A stretch of 64,000 bases of DNA from Lamellibrachia satsuma. Lineage: Eukaryota > Annelida > Polychaeta > Sabellida > Siboglinidae. The notes under the pieces were generated by a model. It was not told where the DNA came from, did not search any database, and was given only the letters and a program-made list of their open reading frames with translations. The stretch lies in the NCBI GenBank assembly GCA_033239005.1, contig BSQZ01000022.1:2978501-3042500 (forward strand), written 5' to 3'. Positions 48,301 through 58,334 of the stretch are shown in pieces. The stretch's first letter is position 1, and each line of letters opens with the position of its first letter. The position numbers were made by a program, and so were the translations under genes.

Positions 48301-49136
48301 GCATGCAAGAGAAGACAGAGGCGCCAGAAGTCTGGTTGGACAGCATAAAGGAATTGACAAACTAAGCTTACCATGCCTGCTAGAGACAGCAGAAGAAATA
48401 ACAAGTTGGCGAGGATTCTGTGGAAATGGCCCATCTACGACCTTTCCGGTCAAGAGATGGTGTGGAGCGAGTGGAATATGAAATGAAATGAAACACACTG
48501 GACGCGCCCTGTCACGTGCATAGACATATTCACATTATTTCATCTTTTTCCAAATACTGCATTAACTTCATCTAGTTGAGGAGTAATACGTAAGGTTTTG
48601 GTGTGCAGCGTAACAAGGGTACATGTGTTTCACTCTACGACTGGGAGACCCGCCAGTCGAGACCGACATATTGGGTGAAAACCACCGAGATATATCACTA
48701 CTCTGCCGCTCCTATGTTACGATATGTGTCGACGCCACGGAAAGCAGAATAACACTACTCACATCAATCCATCTCTATGGTTTGTTCGCAGAAATTTCAC
48801 CTTTGCACGTTGCGCTGTTTTGAACTACAATTGCTTCCGTGACAACAAGCAAGTGAACGAATGGCACATGCGCAATACGTGACTATGACGTCGACGATTG
48901 TTCCATTCGCTTGGTTTCTACGTCTACCGCAATAAAGCTCTACGATACCGCGTCGGACACAAAAAACGTTCTCGCTAGTTGCGTAATAAGCATAATTTAG
49001 AATTGTTTTAAGCTGCAAAAAAGCAAACTTCGCCGTTTCTCTAACATCTACAGTCAACGCCAGAAAATATATACCAACAAAACGTGTTTAATCGATGACA
49101 TTCTATAGATTCATGAACATGCACCCACTGTAGCAC
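45342..49136. other. Presumed upstream intron or intergenic DNA, no gene recognised
   Basis: Contains a G-run near 45993-46010, and a 10-bp perfect GC-rich hairpin with a 9-nt loop at 46834-46862 (ACCGAGGGGG arm). Several ORFs of 60-190 codons (46062-46634 on minus, 47870-48500 on plus) have no recognisable domain or splice context. Exons of the CaaX gene may be hidden here. Confidence 0.4.
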
Positions 49137-49437
49137 GATTTAAAAAGATTGCCATTCAAAGCAAAACACACAGATCAGATGACAAGTGGATAAAAAGCCG
49201 TAGATTATTCATATATGTGTAGCCCGTCCTTCTGAGATATTTGCAATTTTTTTTGACATATTCACACTGCTAGCATTTACACAATCAGCAAATATTTTGT
49301 TCCATTTGTCGTCCTCTACCGAAATGAACAGTATCAGTATGGATGCATGCTGACACTGTAATAATACTGATACTGTTCATTTTCATAGAGGACGACAAAT
49401 GGAACAAAACACTTGTTGATTGTGTAAATGCAAGAAT
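49137..49437 (-). mobile_element. CR1-type LINE 3' end forming an inverted pair
   Basis: 49137-49337 is an antisense copy of the CR1 family 3' end (compare 36381-36610 and 3400-3610). It is followed, after about 24 nt, by 49365-49437 in the opposite orientation carrying the same ORF2 end. The arms 49271-49340 and 49365-49435 match at about 90%, giving a long hairpin. Confidence 0.8.
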
Positions 49438-49838
49438 TGCACTATTTGTTGGGTGAGATCGCTTACAGGGTTATTCGACAGTAGGGAAACGATCCTTCCG
49501 AATCTGATGAACATGAGGAATAGGAGCAGTATGCGTCAATATCGCGGCTCCTCCCTTGCACTGGGAACCAGCGAACGGCATGCTCGGAGCTCTATAGGAC
49601 CGGTGCAGTGTGCAAGGTTTATCGGCGTGTGGACATGTCCCAACGCTCACTATTCCAATCTCCATCTATGGGCAAATTGTACTGGGCCGATCAAGCTCAC
49701 TGGGGTTGGTAGACAAGTACGTGGTACTTGCAGGTCAGCCAAGGCAGTGTTGTAAAGTGGCTCGTCAGGCCAGCAGCGATCCAGGTGTGAAGCCAGGCTT
49801 AAATGCTTTCACCATTACTATCACTACTTTAAACAGTT
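49438..49838. other. Non-coding stretch
   Basis: Overlapping short frames on both strands; nothing recognised. Confidence 0.4.
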
Positions 49839-49839
49839 G

Positions 49840-50340
49840 CACTGACTTCCTGTTACTTATCGAATTAGTTTTAAGTTACACTAGCTTCCTGTTATTTATC
49901 GAGTTAGCTTTAAGCTGTCCACTCTTACATATCGTGCTCTATCTGCACAACAACCACCCTACTTGGCTAGTCTCCTGCATCTTTCGGATGTCCATAGGCA
50001 GCTCAGATCATCAATTTCACAACAGCTTATTGTGCCTAAAACAAAACTTAGCTTGGTCAAACGTGCTTTCTCTGTCGCTGCGCCTAGGGTCTGGAATGAA
50101 CTCCCCATCACTTTGAAAACATCTGAAACTATAGCTATCTTAAAAAAAAACTCAAAAGACATATTTATTCCAAATTGCATTTCCACCATAAATCGTCGGT
50201 TGTCCCTCGTTCTGAGAATGACGTTTGCGCGTCCCTGTTCACGATTATGCTTATTGGTTCTGTTTTGTTGCGCGTCTGAGCTCAGGTTCCCGAGGATATA
50301 GGCGCCATAGAAGTTAATTATTATTATTATTATTATTACG
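49840..50340 (+). pseudogene. LINE RT C-terminal relic with (ATT)n tail
   Basis: Frames at 49850-50190 encode LPVIYRVSFKL, LTYRALSAQQPPYLASLL, then RAFSVAAPRVWNELPITLK, the conserved C-terminal region of CR1/L2/Jockey-type LINE proteins. The LPVxYRxSFKL segment is tandemly duplicated (about 39 bp). The fragment ends in an (ATT)n run at 50316-50338, the simple-repeat tail expected at a LINE 3' end. Confidence 0.8.
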
Positions 50341-50534
50341 TATGGGAGCGATTAGCTGGAACAGGGCGGAGGTAGTGGAGATAACGCACATAAGGAGACT
50401 GAAGGATGCTGGTGAGAGGGTAAATCTACTGCATGCAGGAAGAGATGGGAGATGTAAAATAGTTGGCATTATTGCTTCATGAGAGATCAGTAAACTAGAT
50501 GTAGACCTAGTCGGAGTGGAGAGACGGAAGGGGC

Positions 50535-50535
<1 letters not shown>

Positions 50536-50569
<34 letters not shown>

Positions 50570-50600
50570 TGAGTGTGTGCGTTCGTGCGTGAGTGTGTCG
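50536..50600 (+). repeat. (GTGC)n microsatellite
   Basis: A GTGC tetramer run with a GAGT-interrupted right end, lying between two LINE fragments. Confidence 0.9.
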
Positions 50601-50889
50601 TTCGTTGTCCAATACAAGGTGAGGGTGAAGTCTAAATATGAAGAGCTTGGTGATGAATTTGATGGAGTGGAGGAGAATTTTAGCACTACAGAGAGGCGTT
50701 CCTGGGAAAACATGATGACAAAGCGGAACGCCAAGAAATAGAAAAGATGGGTGTTGGACGGGGAAGCAGCGGAGGGAGTGAACAGAAAGAAGGACGCCAG
50801 GTAAGATATAAAGAAGACCAAGGAGGAAGGAGATCAACAGGGTGCACTCCTGCTTCATAATAAAATAGATAGCATATACTGCCCCCCTG

Positions 50890-52300
50890 TTCTTCCTGAA
50901 TCCAAACTGCTGCTTTGATAGATGTGTGTCAATGTTGTAATCTGTCCGCATGAGTATAATCTTGCAAAATACCTTATCCTGGATGGATATCAGGGAAATT
51001 GCGCGGTAGTTTGACGGGGTTTACTTGCATCCTTTCTTGTGTGCTGGGTTGATCATACTTCTGCACCAATCTGTTGGTAACTTTTCCTGTCATGCCATAC
51101 TGCATTGTATATTTTCTGCCATCTTTTCTCCTCCTGCTTTCAAAGCTTCAGCCGTTATGTGATCAGCACCAGGCGCATTCCTTGACTCCATTGCTTTGAC
51201 AGCCTTTTGTACTCCTCTATTGAGAATGGTGGTCCAACCAGTCCAGGGATATTATCTGGAATGTCGTCAAGTGTTTCCACTGATCTTGACCAGTTTATGT
51301 TAAGGTGTTTTTCAAAGTATGTTTTCCATCATCTGGAGATGTTTTTAGGTGTCCATCACCATCCTTTGCGGCTATGAGGTGTTCACGTGGCTTTTTGCTG
51401 AGTTCTCGCACATTTTAAAACAATTTATGCGAGTTGTTTTTCTTAAAATCCTCCTCCATAACTTGTGTCTTTTCTTCAAGTTGTTTTCTCTTGTGGGTTC
51501 TTATTGTTTTCTTCACTGGTCTGTTCTTATCTCTGTATGTTTCATGTTTCTCTGCATTTGAGGTGTTCTTCCAATAGTATGTGCGTGCATTTCTCCTTTC
51601 CTCACACTCTCTTGCTAGAACTGATGGAAGATTGACGACCTTCTTTCTACGCCTGAAGCCAACCATCTTCTCGGTGATTTAATTTGTTGCCTCTTTGAAT
51701 TATAACCACAGTTCCTCAATTGGTCTATCACCAAGTTCCAATAGATGTTGAAAGGCTCGACCAATAGTCACCTAGAACTATTGCCTTGTCTCTCTATCAT
51801 AAAGTTTATCCACATCGTACCTCTTGACTACTTTCCTGTATGATCTTGAAACACACGATTTGTGATCTGAGCCACGATCTGCAGATCTATACGTCCCACA
51901 GTTCATCAGCTGGCCTTTGAGTTTCCTCTGGACAAGAATATAGTCAATTAGTCTAAACTTTCCAACAACTTCTGGCCAGGAAGAATGTTGATCGTCACCC
52001 ACTTTTGCATTGGAATCACCCTGAACCTGTAGTTATTCACCCTTATGGACGGCACTGATATCTTAACTGCATTAGATCCAGGAAGTCTTGGTATTGTTCA
52101 TCAGGATAAGATGAGTCTGGTGCATATACCTGGATAACGTTTCCCACGCCAGTTCTGGTTTTGACCCTGACACTAACCATCCTCAAAGAAACGGCCTCGT
52201 AAGATAGCATACTCAGACGAGAGGATTAGTGCCAAATCTTGTCTGTGAATACCATCTTCTCTTCCAGAGTGAATGATTGTGTATTCATTTTGCTGAAATG
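50890..52300 (-). pseudogene. RTE-like LINE relic (endonuclease to RT)
   Basis: Minus strand, right to left: 52280-52050 carries pieces like EYTIIHSGREDGIHRQDLAL and VIQVYAPDSSYPDEQ; 52000-51780 gives FRLIDYILVQRKL and GTYRSADRGSDHKS (the SDH endonuclease block); 51666-51415 is a charged linker; 50950-50880 gives LSKQQFGFRKNRG, an RT block. This fits an RTE/CFDP2-like LINE. Stops and shifts throughout. Confidence 0.72.
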
Positions 52301-52315
52301 CCACATCCACATCTT

Positions 52316-52352
52316 AATCAATCAATCAATCCATCAATCAATCAATCAATCG
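52316..52352 (-). repeat. (AATC)n tract, simple-repeat tail of the adjacent LINE fragment
   Basis: About nine tetramers with one variant; directly downstream, on the minus strand, of the LINE C-terminal relic at 52381-52690. Confidence 0.85.
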
Positions 52353-52380
52353 TCAAATTTATAAGGCGCCACTCCAACAG

Positions 52381-52690
52381 TTATTGCTCATGGCGCCGTA
52401 AATTGTTTTTTTTTATTTTATTTTTAAAATGTGTCTTTATTTGTGCTTTAAAAGCATCTTCTAAAAGCCCTGTTAATGTCAGATGTTGTGGCAACAGGTT
52501 CAAAAACGTCGGGGCTGCGATGCCGAAAGATCGATCTCCAAAAATCCGTTTAGCTCGCGGGACACAAAGCAGATCAAGTTCACTCGAGCGCAACGATCTA
52601 GGCGGCAGACGTCGGCTGACATAGTTAGCGACGTAGTCCCCTACATCAATGTGTTTCTGGTATGCCCGCAATGGCGATGTTGTTTTTTTT
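52381..52690 (-). pseudogene. LINE RT C-terminal relic
   Basis: Encodes RSLRSSELDLLCVPRAK, then FGDRSFGIAAPTFLNLLPQHL, the conserved C-terminal block of L2/CR1-type LINEs (usual F.VAAP.LWN.LP), with Trp replaced by Leu. 5'-truncated. Confidence 0.75.
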
Positions 52691-53400
52691 CCAGTTCGTG
52701 CAAGAGCAGATCAAGCTGCCCTCCCTGATGTTGTGTCCTAACATTTCATATCGCGATGAAAGCCTTCTTTGTCTTTATCTTCTGAATCTCTTCTCTTGAT
52801 GTAGACAGTAAATACTTGACCGGGAGATTTTTAGCACCCCTATATATACCACACTGCTGTCTAGTGCGTGGTATGCCCAGGACTAGGGGCCATTTCCGTT
52901 GATGTACTGGCATGATAGGTGTGTCTTGACCCCAGATGTTCATAGTTACATATGGGGTGCACTCGCTATGACATCCCAACTCAATATTTCATATCAATGT
53001 TAATGTAAACACACACCGTAGGGCCTATGTGTACGTGCGTGTTTACACTAAAATGGATATGAAATATAGGTTGTTATAATTAACAAATATGTCTTGCATT
53101 TTTTATTCAAAACAGTATTTAAACGAACTACATTTGCCGAATCGATTAGTTTAGATTTTAGTGCCGCGTTTGATTCTTCGATGCGGGAACTGGGACAACG
53201 TCCATATCCACGTATGTACGTACGGTCCCTCCAAACAACCACCACTATGCACTGGTTCCTAGGGATGGTTTCAATGAGGAAGTGAATATCATATACTACA
53301 CGTAGGCGGTATAGCAAATTCACCTGGTGGAAAGAACCCCGGTGTACGAAGACAGAATCCGCGGTTTGTTGATCGACAACAAACGGGGCGCATCTTAATT
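52691..53400. other. Non-coding stretch
   Basis: No recognisable gene; short frames only. Confidence 0.4.
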
Positions 53401-53405
53401 TCAGC

Positions 53406-53618
53406 TGCACTTACACTTACACTTACACTTACACTTACACTTACACTTACACTTACACTCACACTCACACTCACACTCACACTCACACTCACACTCACAC
53501 TCACACTCACACTCACACTCACACTCACACTCACACCCACACCCACACTCACACTCACACTCACACTCACACTCACACTTACACTTACACTTACACTTAC
53601 ACTTACACTTACACTTAA
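53406..53618 (+). repeat. Hexamer microsatellite (ACACTT/ACACTC/ACACCC), symmetric variant order
   Basis: A 6-bp array in which T-type units (ACTTAC) occupy both ends, C-type (ACTCAC) the interior, and two ACCCAC units sit inside the C block. Not the animal telomere repeat TTAGGG. Confidence 0.95.
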
Positions 53619-53629
53619 AGTTTAATGAA

Positions 53630-56135
53630 GTTTTACAAGCTGGGCTTGTTGTGTCCCACATCTGTCCATTCCCTGAAACTATCCAATCTTGTCTTAAACG
53701 AACTGGTTGCTGTAGCTGTCACAGCGTGGTCAGGTAACTCTTTCCAGAGGTTTTACCCATTGGGCTTGTTGTGTCCCACATCTGTCCATTCCCAAAACTA
53801 TCCAATCTTGCCTTTGAAGAATTTGGTTGTTGTGGCTGGCACAACACGGTCCGGTAACTCATTCCAGTGGTTCACTAGCCTATGGCTGAAGAAGGTTTGT
53901 CTAACCTGTAATCTTGATCTCATCTTGTAGAGTTTCATCGAGTTATTCCAACGTGATCTGGTATCTGCTAACTGGAACAAATTTCCATAATAAATAGCTT
54001 CCTTTATTGTAAGGAATGTGTATCATTCGATCAGGTCACCTCTCACGCGCCTCTTTATGAGGGAATACAAGTTCAGTCTACGTAGTCGCTCTTCATATGG
54101 CAGGGGCTTAATGCAAGGTACCAGCTTTGTGGCTCGCCTCTGAACCTTTTCCAGTTGCTCGATATTCTTAGCAAGGTAGAGGGACTCCAGCCTTGCATGC
54201 AGTACTCCAGGTGTGACTGGACATAGGTGTTGTATAGAATGTTGAAACTTTCACTGTCGATGTAGTTAAAACTCCTTCTGACAGATCGGAGAACAAACGT
54301 CGCATTAGCGGCTGCCTTTGAGCACACACTGCGTGGGTGGCTTCGTGTTGTTGGACGTCCACACTCTCAGTTCTTGTTTGGTTGTGAACAAGTCATGTTG
54401 CTTAATGTCACTCAGAATGTGATCCTTCAATATTAATTCGAACGCTTTGCGTGATATACATGTCAGTGACACAGGCCTCTAGTTTTCTGCTTTGGATTTA
54501 CTTCCTCCTTTAAAAATGTCCACTCATTTGGGACCCTCCCTCGTTCAGGGATTTAAAAATGTCCAGTCATTTGGGACCCTCCCTCGTTCAGGCATTTAAA
54601 AATGTCCAGTCATTTGGGACCCTCCCTCGTTCAGGGATTTAAAAATGTCCAGTCATTTGGGACCCTCCCTCGTTCAGGGATTTAAAAATGTCCACTCATT
54701 TGGGACCCTTCCTCATTCAGGGATTTTAAAATGTCCACTCATTTGGGACCCTCCCTCGTTCAGGGATTTAAAAATGTCCACTCATTTGGGACCCTCCCTC
54801 GTTCAGGGATTTAAAAATGTCCACTCATTTGGGACCCTTCCTCATTCAGGGATTTTAAAATGTCCACTCATTTGGGACCCTCCCTCGTTCAGGGATTTAA
54901 AAATGTCCACTCATTTGGGACCCTCCCTCATTCAGGGATTTAAAAATGTCCACTCATTTGGGACCCTCCCTCGTTCAGGGATTTAAAAATGTCCACTCAT
55001 TTGGGACCCTTCCTCATTCAGGGATTTTAAAATGTCCACTCATTTGGGACCCTCCCTCATTCAGGCATTTAAAAATGTCCACTCATTTGGGACCCTTCCT
55101 CGTTCAGGGATTTTAAAATGTCCACTCATTTGGGACCCTCCCTCATTCAGGGATTTAAAAATGTCCACTCATTTGGGACCCTCCCTTATTCAGGGATTTT
55201 AAAATGTCCACTCGTTTGGGACCCTCTCTCATTCAGGGATTTATAACAAATTAAGTAGAGTGGCTTGATTATCTGTCTCGCACATTCATTTAGCAAAGCT
55301 GGGCTAATTTTGTCACATCCTGAAGACGTATCTGGTTTGAATGCATCTAACTTCTTGTACACATCCTCCACGGTGAATTCTATGCCTTGGACTGCATTTT
55401 GACCTCTCACCCTACAGGCGAACTCAGAGGTATGTATGTTCCTGCCCAAAAACCGATTTGAAAAGTCACACGTAACGTCTGTAGTCTCCTTGTGAGAATC
55501 GGACTTTCTCCCATCTTCTGTATCAACCTGTGTCACGCCAACCTTCACTTTCTGGCTTTCTCTGGTGTATCTTATCATAATCTGCCCTTACATACATTAG
55601 TCTTTGAGTTCCTATGTTTTGTGTGCTCCTCATAGTCTACTTTTCTACATGCTGACACATTTTTTTCACTGTTCAGGAACAATTAAGGCCCAATATTCAT
55701 TTCCATTTCTTCCATTATGATACATTCCCCTTTACTCACTTCCTTTATAGCATTTTGTATTTGTGTTATCCTCTTCGTTTGTGCTTGGACTTCGGTAAAC
55801 TAATCCAATCGTTAATGTTGGATTTCCTGAAACTATTTTGCACCAAACAACATCAGCGCAATCTGCTTCCCTTTCTAATTTTATTTCATCAGCCTGAATA
55901 GATTTTTTAACATATAAAATAACTCCCACTCCCCTTCTTCCTATTCGATTTCTCCTAAACATTCCGTATCCTCTCAGTCCTAATTCAGCGTCTGTGATGT
56001 CTTTATTGGCCCATGATTCTATTATACCAATTATGTGAGGATCAATTAATATCGTCTACCACGCAAAATGTTTAATTCGCTTTTCTTATTTACTGTGCTT
56101 ATTGCATTTAAACACACACATTTATAACCAGCTTC
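53630..56135 (-). pseudogene. CR1-type LINE relic interrupted by its own minisatellite
   Basis: Minus strand from the right: 56130-56090 gives GYKCVCLNA; 55962-55732 gives GRRGVGVILYVKKS and GLVYRSPSTNEEDN, close to the left-edge CR1 endonuclease; 55578-55250 is the linker and RT N-terminal block (VYKKLDAFKPDTSSGCDKIS). The minisatellite follows at 54505-55245, then 54500-54370 resumes with GGSKSKAEN and RPVSLTCISRKAFELILKD. 54327-54080 gives [11 protein letters not shown] and [13 protein letters not shown]; 53980-53800 gives VNHWNELPDRVVPATTT. A 120-bp duplication repeats the C-terminal end (53641 and 53761). It is 5'-truncated and broken. Confidence 0.82.
54505..55245 (-). repeat. 43-bp minisatellite grown inside LINE RT codons, about 17 copies
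   Basis: Each unit, read on the minus strand, restates the LINE codons for LNEGRVPNEWTF plus a few bases. The LINE frame continues on both sides (55250 rightwards and 54500 leftwards), so the array expanded from an internal RT segment. Two subtypes differ by CCTCGT/TCTCAT and by AAAAATG/TAAAATG and alternate in blocks. Confidence 0.92.
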
Positions 56136-57350
56136 AGCGATGTTTTCCGGACATTTTGTTACTGGATAAGACAAAAACGCCACTGATGGTCGGTGACAGA
56201 ACAAACTTTTTTAGCGTTGGTTTCAATGGATAAACAATAGTGTATTGGCCCCAATTTGCCACCTGGTGAGAATGAGAGGCGATAAGCAAACTATACCTCT
56301 GACCCTTTTGCCCAAATATGGAATGATAAGCTTTCCCATTGGCTGTCTGTGTAATTTCAAATCTTAACGAAGCCACTCGCGCTTTTTTTTGGCCTTATTA
56401 CTCCGCGAGTGGGGGGATTATGGTAATACATAATAATTTGGGTTAAGTGTTGCGTCTATTTAATACTATGACTATACATAATAACATATTTTACTGTAAT
56501 GTTCAGTGTTCGGTTATAATTGCCATAAATCCACTCGTAATCGCGAACTATTTTGTGCTTCGTAGACACTAAGGTAGTAATGCATCACCTACCGCAAACT
56601 CGGGATGGAAGCAAAATTCGCGGAATAAATATCATAATATGTGATATTTAAGCATAGTTTCCGTCCAAAATCGAAAAACTAAAGTTACGTAGGTGTCAAC
56701 GATCACAGAAAAGGATTGATGACGAAGCAATTCGTATAATTAAGTTTGCGCGGTAAGTTTAATTTTTGTAAACAATGCGCAGGTGAACTTGTATAGCGCC
56801 GATTTTCTTTGTGGTTTGTATTGCATCCGTCAGAAGCTCTGTTTCAGATTCCACGATTGTCGAACGTGGCATTGAGAATTGCAGATCGAATGCGGATATT
56901 TTTAATAAATATGTTTGTGTTATATCTAGTGTAGAACGATATTTTGCAACGCTACTCTATGGCAACTTTTCATCGTGCGCAACCGTCGTCTTTGCAGCAA
57001 ACGTCACGTTTGGGCAACTGGCAAATGGACACCAGCTTTCGGTACCTGCTACAAGAGTCTAAAACTGTCGGTCGTTCACTAATAAAAGCCACCTTACAAA
57101 GCCGAATATCTTACACATTATTTTGGTTTTTAAATGATCTCTCTCAATTTCAGATGGTCTATATCTAAACTTTCCGTTGGCAACACTAAAAGTTAAAATG
57201 CATTGCCGAGCGAGACTTCGTCTTAGGGTGATGTCCAACAATTATTGATATTCATTATGGAAATTCATTCATAGCACGTATGACATGCATCAAAGGGGTA
57301 ACATGCTTTAGGAATTTGCCAATAGTAAAATAGTTCTAAGGGCAATGTTT
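56136..57350. other. Non-coding stretch upstream of the Ki-67-like gene
   Basis: No domain-bearing frames. It should contain the promoter of the gene to the right; no TATA box or other element is convincing. Confidence 0.4.
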
Positions 57351-57354
57351 TGTG

Positions 57355-57422
57355 ATGTCGGGCAAGCCGAGAGGCAGCGCGGAATGTGCTTCTAGGAGGA
57401 GGGATCGAGGGACAGATGTCAG
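57355..57422 (+). other. Possible 5' UTR exon of the Ki-67-like gene
   Basis: A segment ending in GATGTCAG|GTATAC could splice to the acceptor TGTTTCAG (57499-57506). Its ATG at 57355 would be out of frame with the main start after splicing, making an upstream ORF. The left boundary is unknown. Confidence 0.3.
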
Positions 57423-57506
57423 GTATACATCTTTAGCCAGCTTGGCTGCATTGACATTGCGATTCTTCTGTACAGTGCTATGTATATGCTTTTCTCAATG
57501 TTTCAG

Positions 57507-57694
57507 GCAGATAAGGAACCATGCCACTGTACGGAAAGATCATAGTCATTAAACGCAATGGTGCAGATGGCGCTCACTTCCCACTAACGACCACCTCCTG
57601 CTTGTTTGGCCGCAGTAACGAGTGTGACATACGCATACAGCTTCCCAATGTCTCAAAGGAGCACTGTCGCATTGATGTCAGCCACGACAAACTG
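57507..57694 (+). CDS. MKI67: Ki-67-like protein, first coding exon (FHA domain, N half)
   Basis: The exon opens after TGTTTCAG at 57506; the ATG is at 57521-57523, 14 bp in. It encodes 58 residues: a beta-strand start GKIIVIKRNGADG, then HFPL and CLFGRSNECDIRIQLPNVSK and EHCRI. This is the forkhead-associated phosphothreonine-binding fold and closely tracks the N terminus of vertebrate Ki-67, including its characteristic KR.G.DG..FPL and ECDIRIQLP blocks. FHA contact residues Arg31, Ser45 and His48 are present. The donor CTG|GTGCGT is in phase 0. Ki-67 coats mitotic chromosomes, and its FHA domain binds partners such as NIFK and KIF15 in vertebrates. Confidence 0.93.
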
Positions 57695-58082
57695 GTGCGT
57701 CACGTCTGTTTAAAATGTGGTTTAAACCTACCAGTATTTTATGGAAATGCATTTCCTTAATAGTTTTCATCTACTTGACTACAATAAATTAAATGTGCAT
57801 GCAGTCAAGTGATTTGTCATTGCATAGTATAAAAATGTGTATTTTAATAAAACGTTAGAATATTTCATTTTTGCAGAATAATTACTTTGATTTATTGAAA
57901 TACTCCCTTCTGTTTTGTATCTGCAGAAATATGCACTAAACCATAATTTATTACAAACATTCCACTACAATTTGTTTGTCATAATTATGGTTAATATCGT
58001 TTACGTAAAATGTTATACGCTATAGTGAAATATGTCTTTCTGTGTATGTTGGTAACCTTGCTGAATTGCTTGTTGATGACAG

Positions 58083-58334
58083 ATCTCTCTGACTAACCTG
58101 AGTCACGTCAACCAGACTCTTCTAAACAAGGCTGCCATCAATGGCACCATTCATCTGAACCATAAAGACATTTTCACCATCATTGACCGCTCATTTCGCC
58201 TGGAGTTTCCACCCGACTCTCCCTACTGTATGACAACTGTGACGAGCCCATCCTCACAGAAGCTGTTGCCTCCGCGCAAGGACGGAACGCCCCAAGCTCC
58301 CACACGCACACCTCTCAAAGACCTCACTCCTAAG
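58083..58334 (+). CDS. MKI67: Ki-67-like protein, second coding exon (FHA domain, C half)
   Basis: 84 codons in phase 0 from TTGATGACAG|ATCTC to CCTAAG|GTACCC. It continues the FHA fold: ISLTNLSHVNQTLLNK (Asn68, the conserved FHA asparagine position), AAINGTIHLNHKDIFTIIDR, then SFRLEF, matching the Ki-67 GDVITIIDRSFR-type ending. The rest is a linker with basic and S/T-P motifs (PRKDGTPQAPTRTPLKD). The split of the FHA domain over two exons in phase 0 agrees with the previous exon. The next intron is 2.8 kb. Confidence 0.93.

Noticed and set aside
53406..53618. Interstitial telomere-like repeat
   Set aside because: The hexamers are ACACTT/ACACTC/ACACCC, not TTAGGG or a known animal telomere variant.
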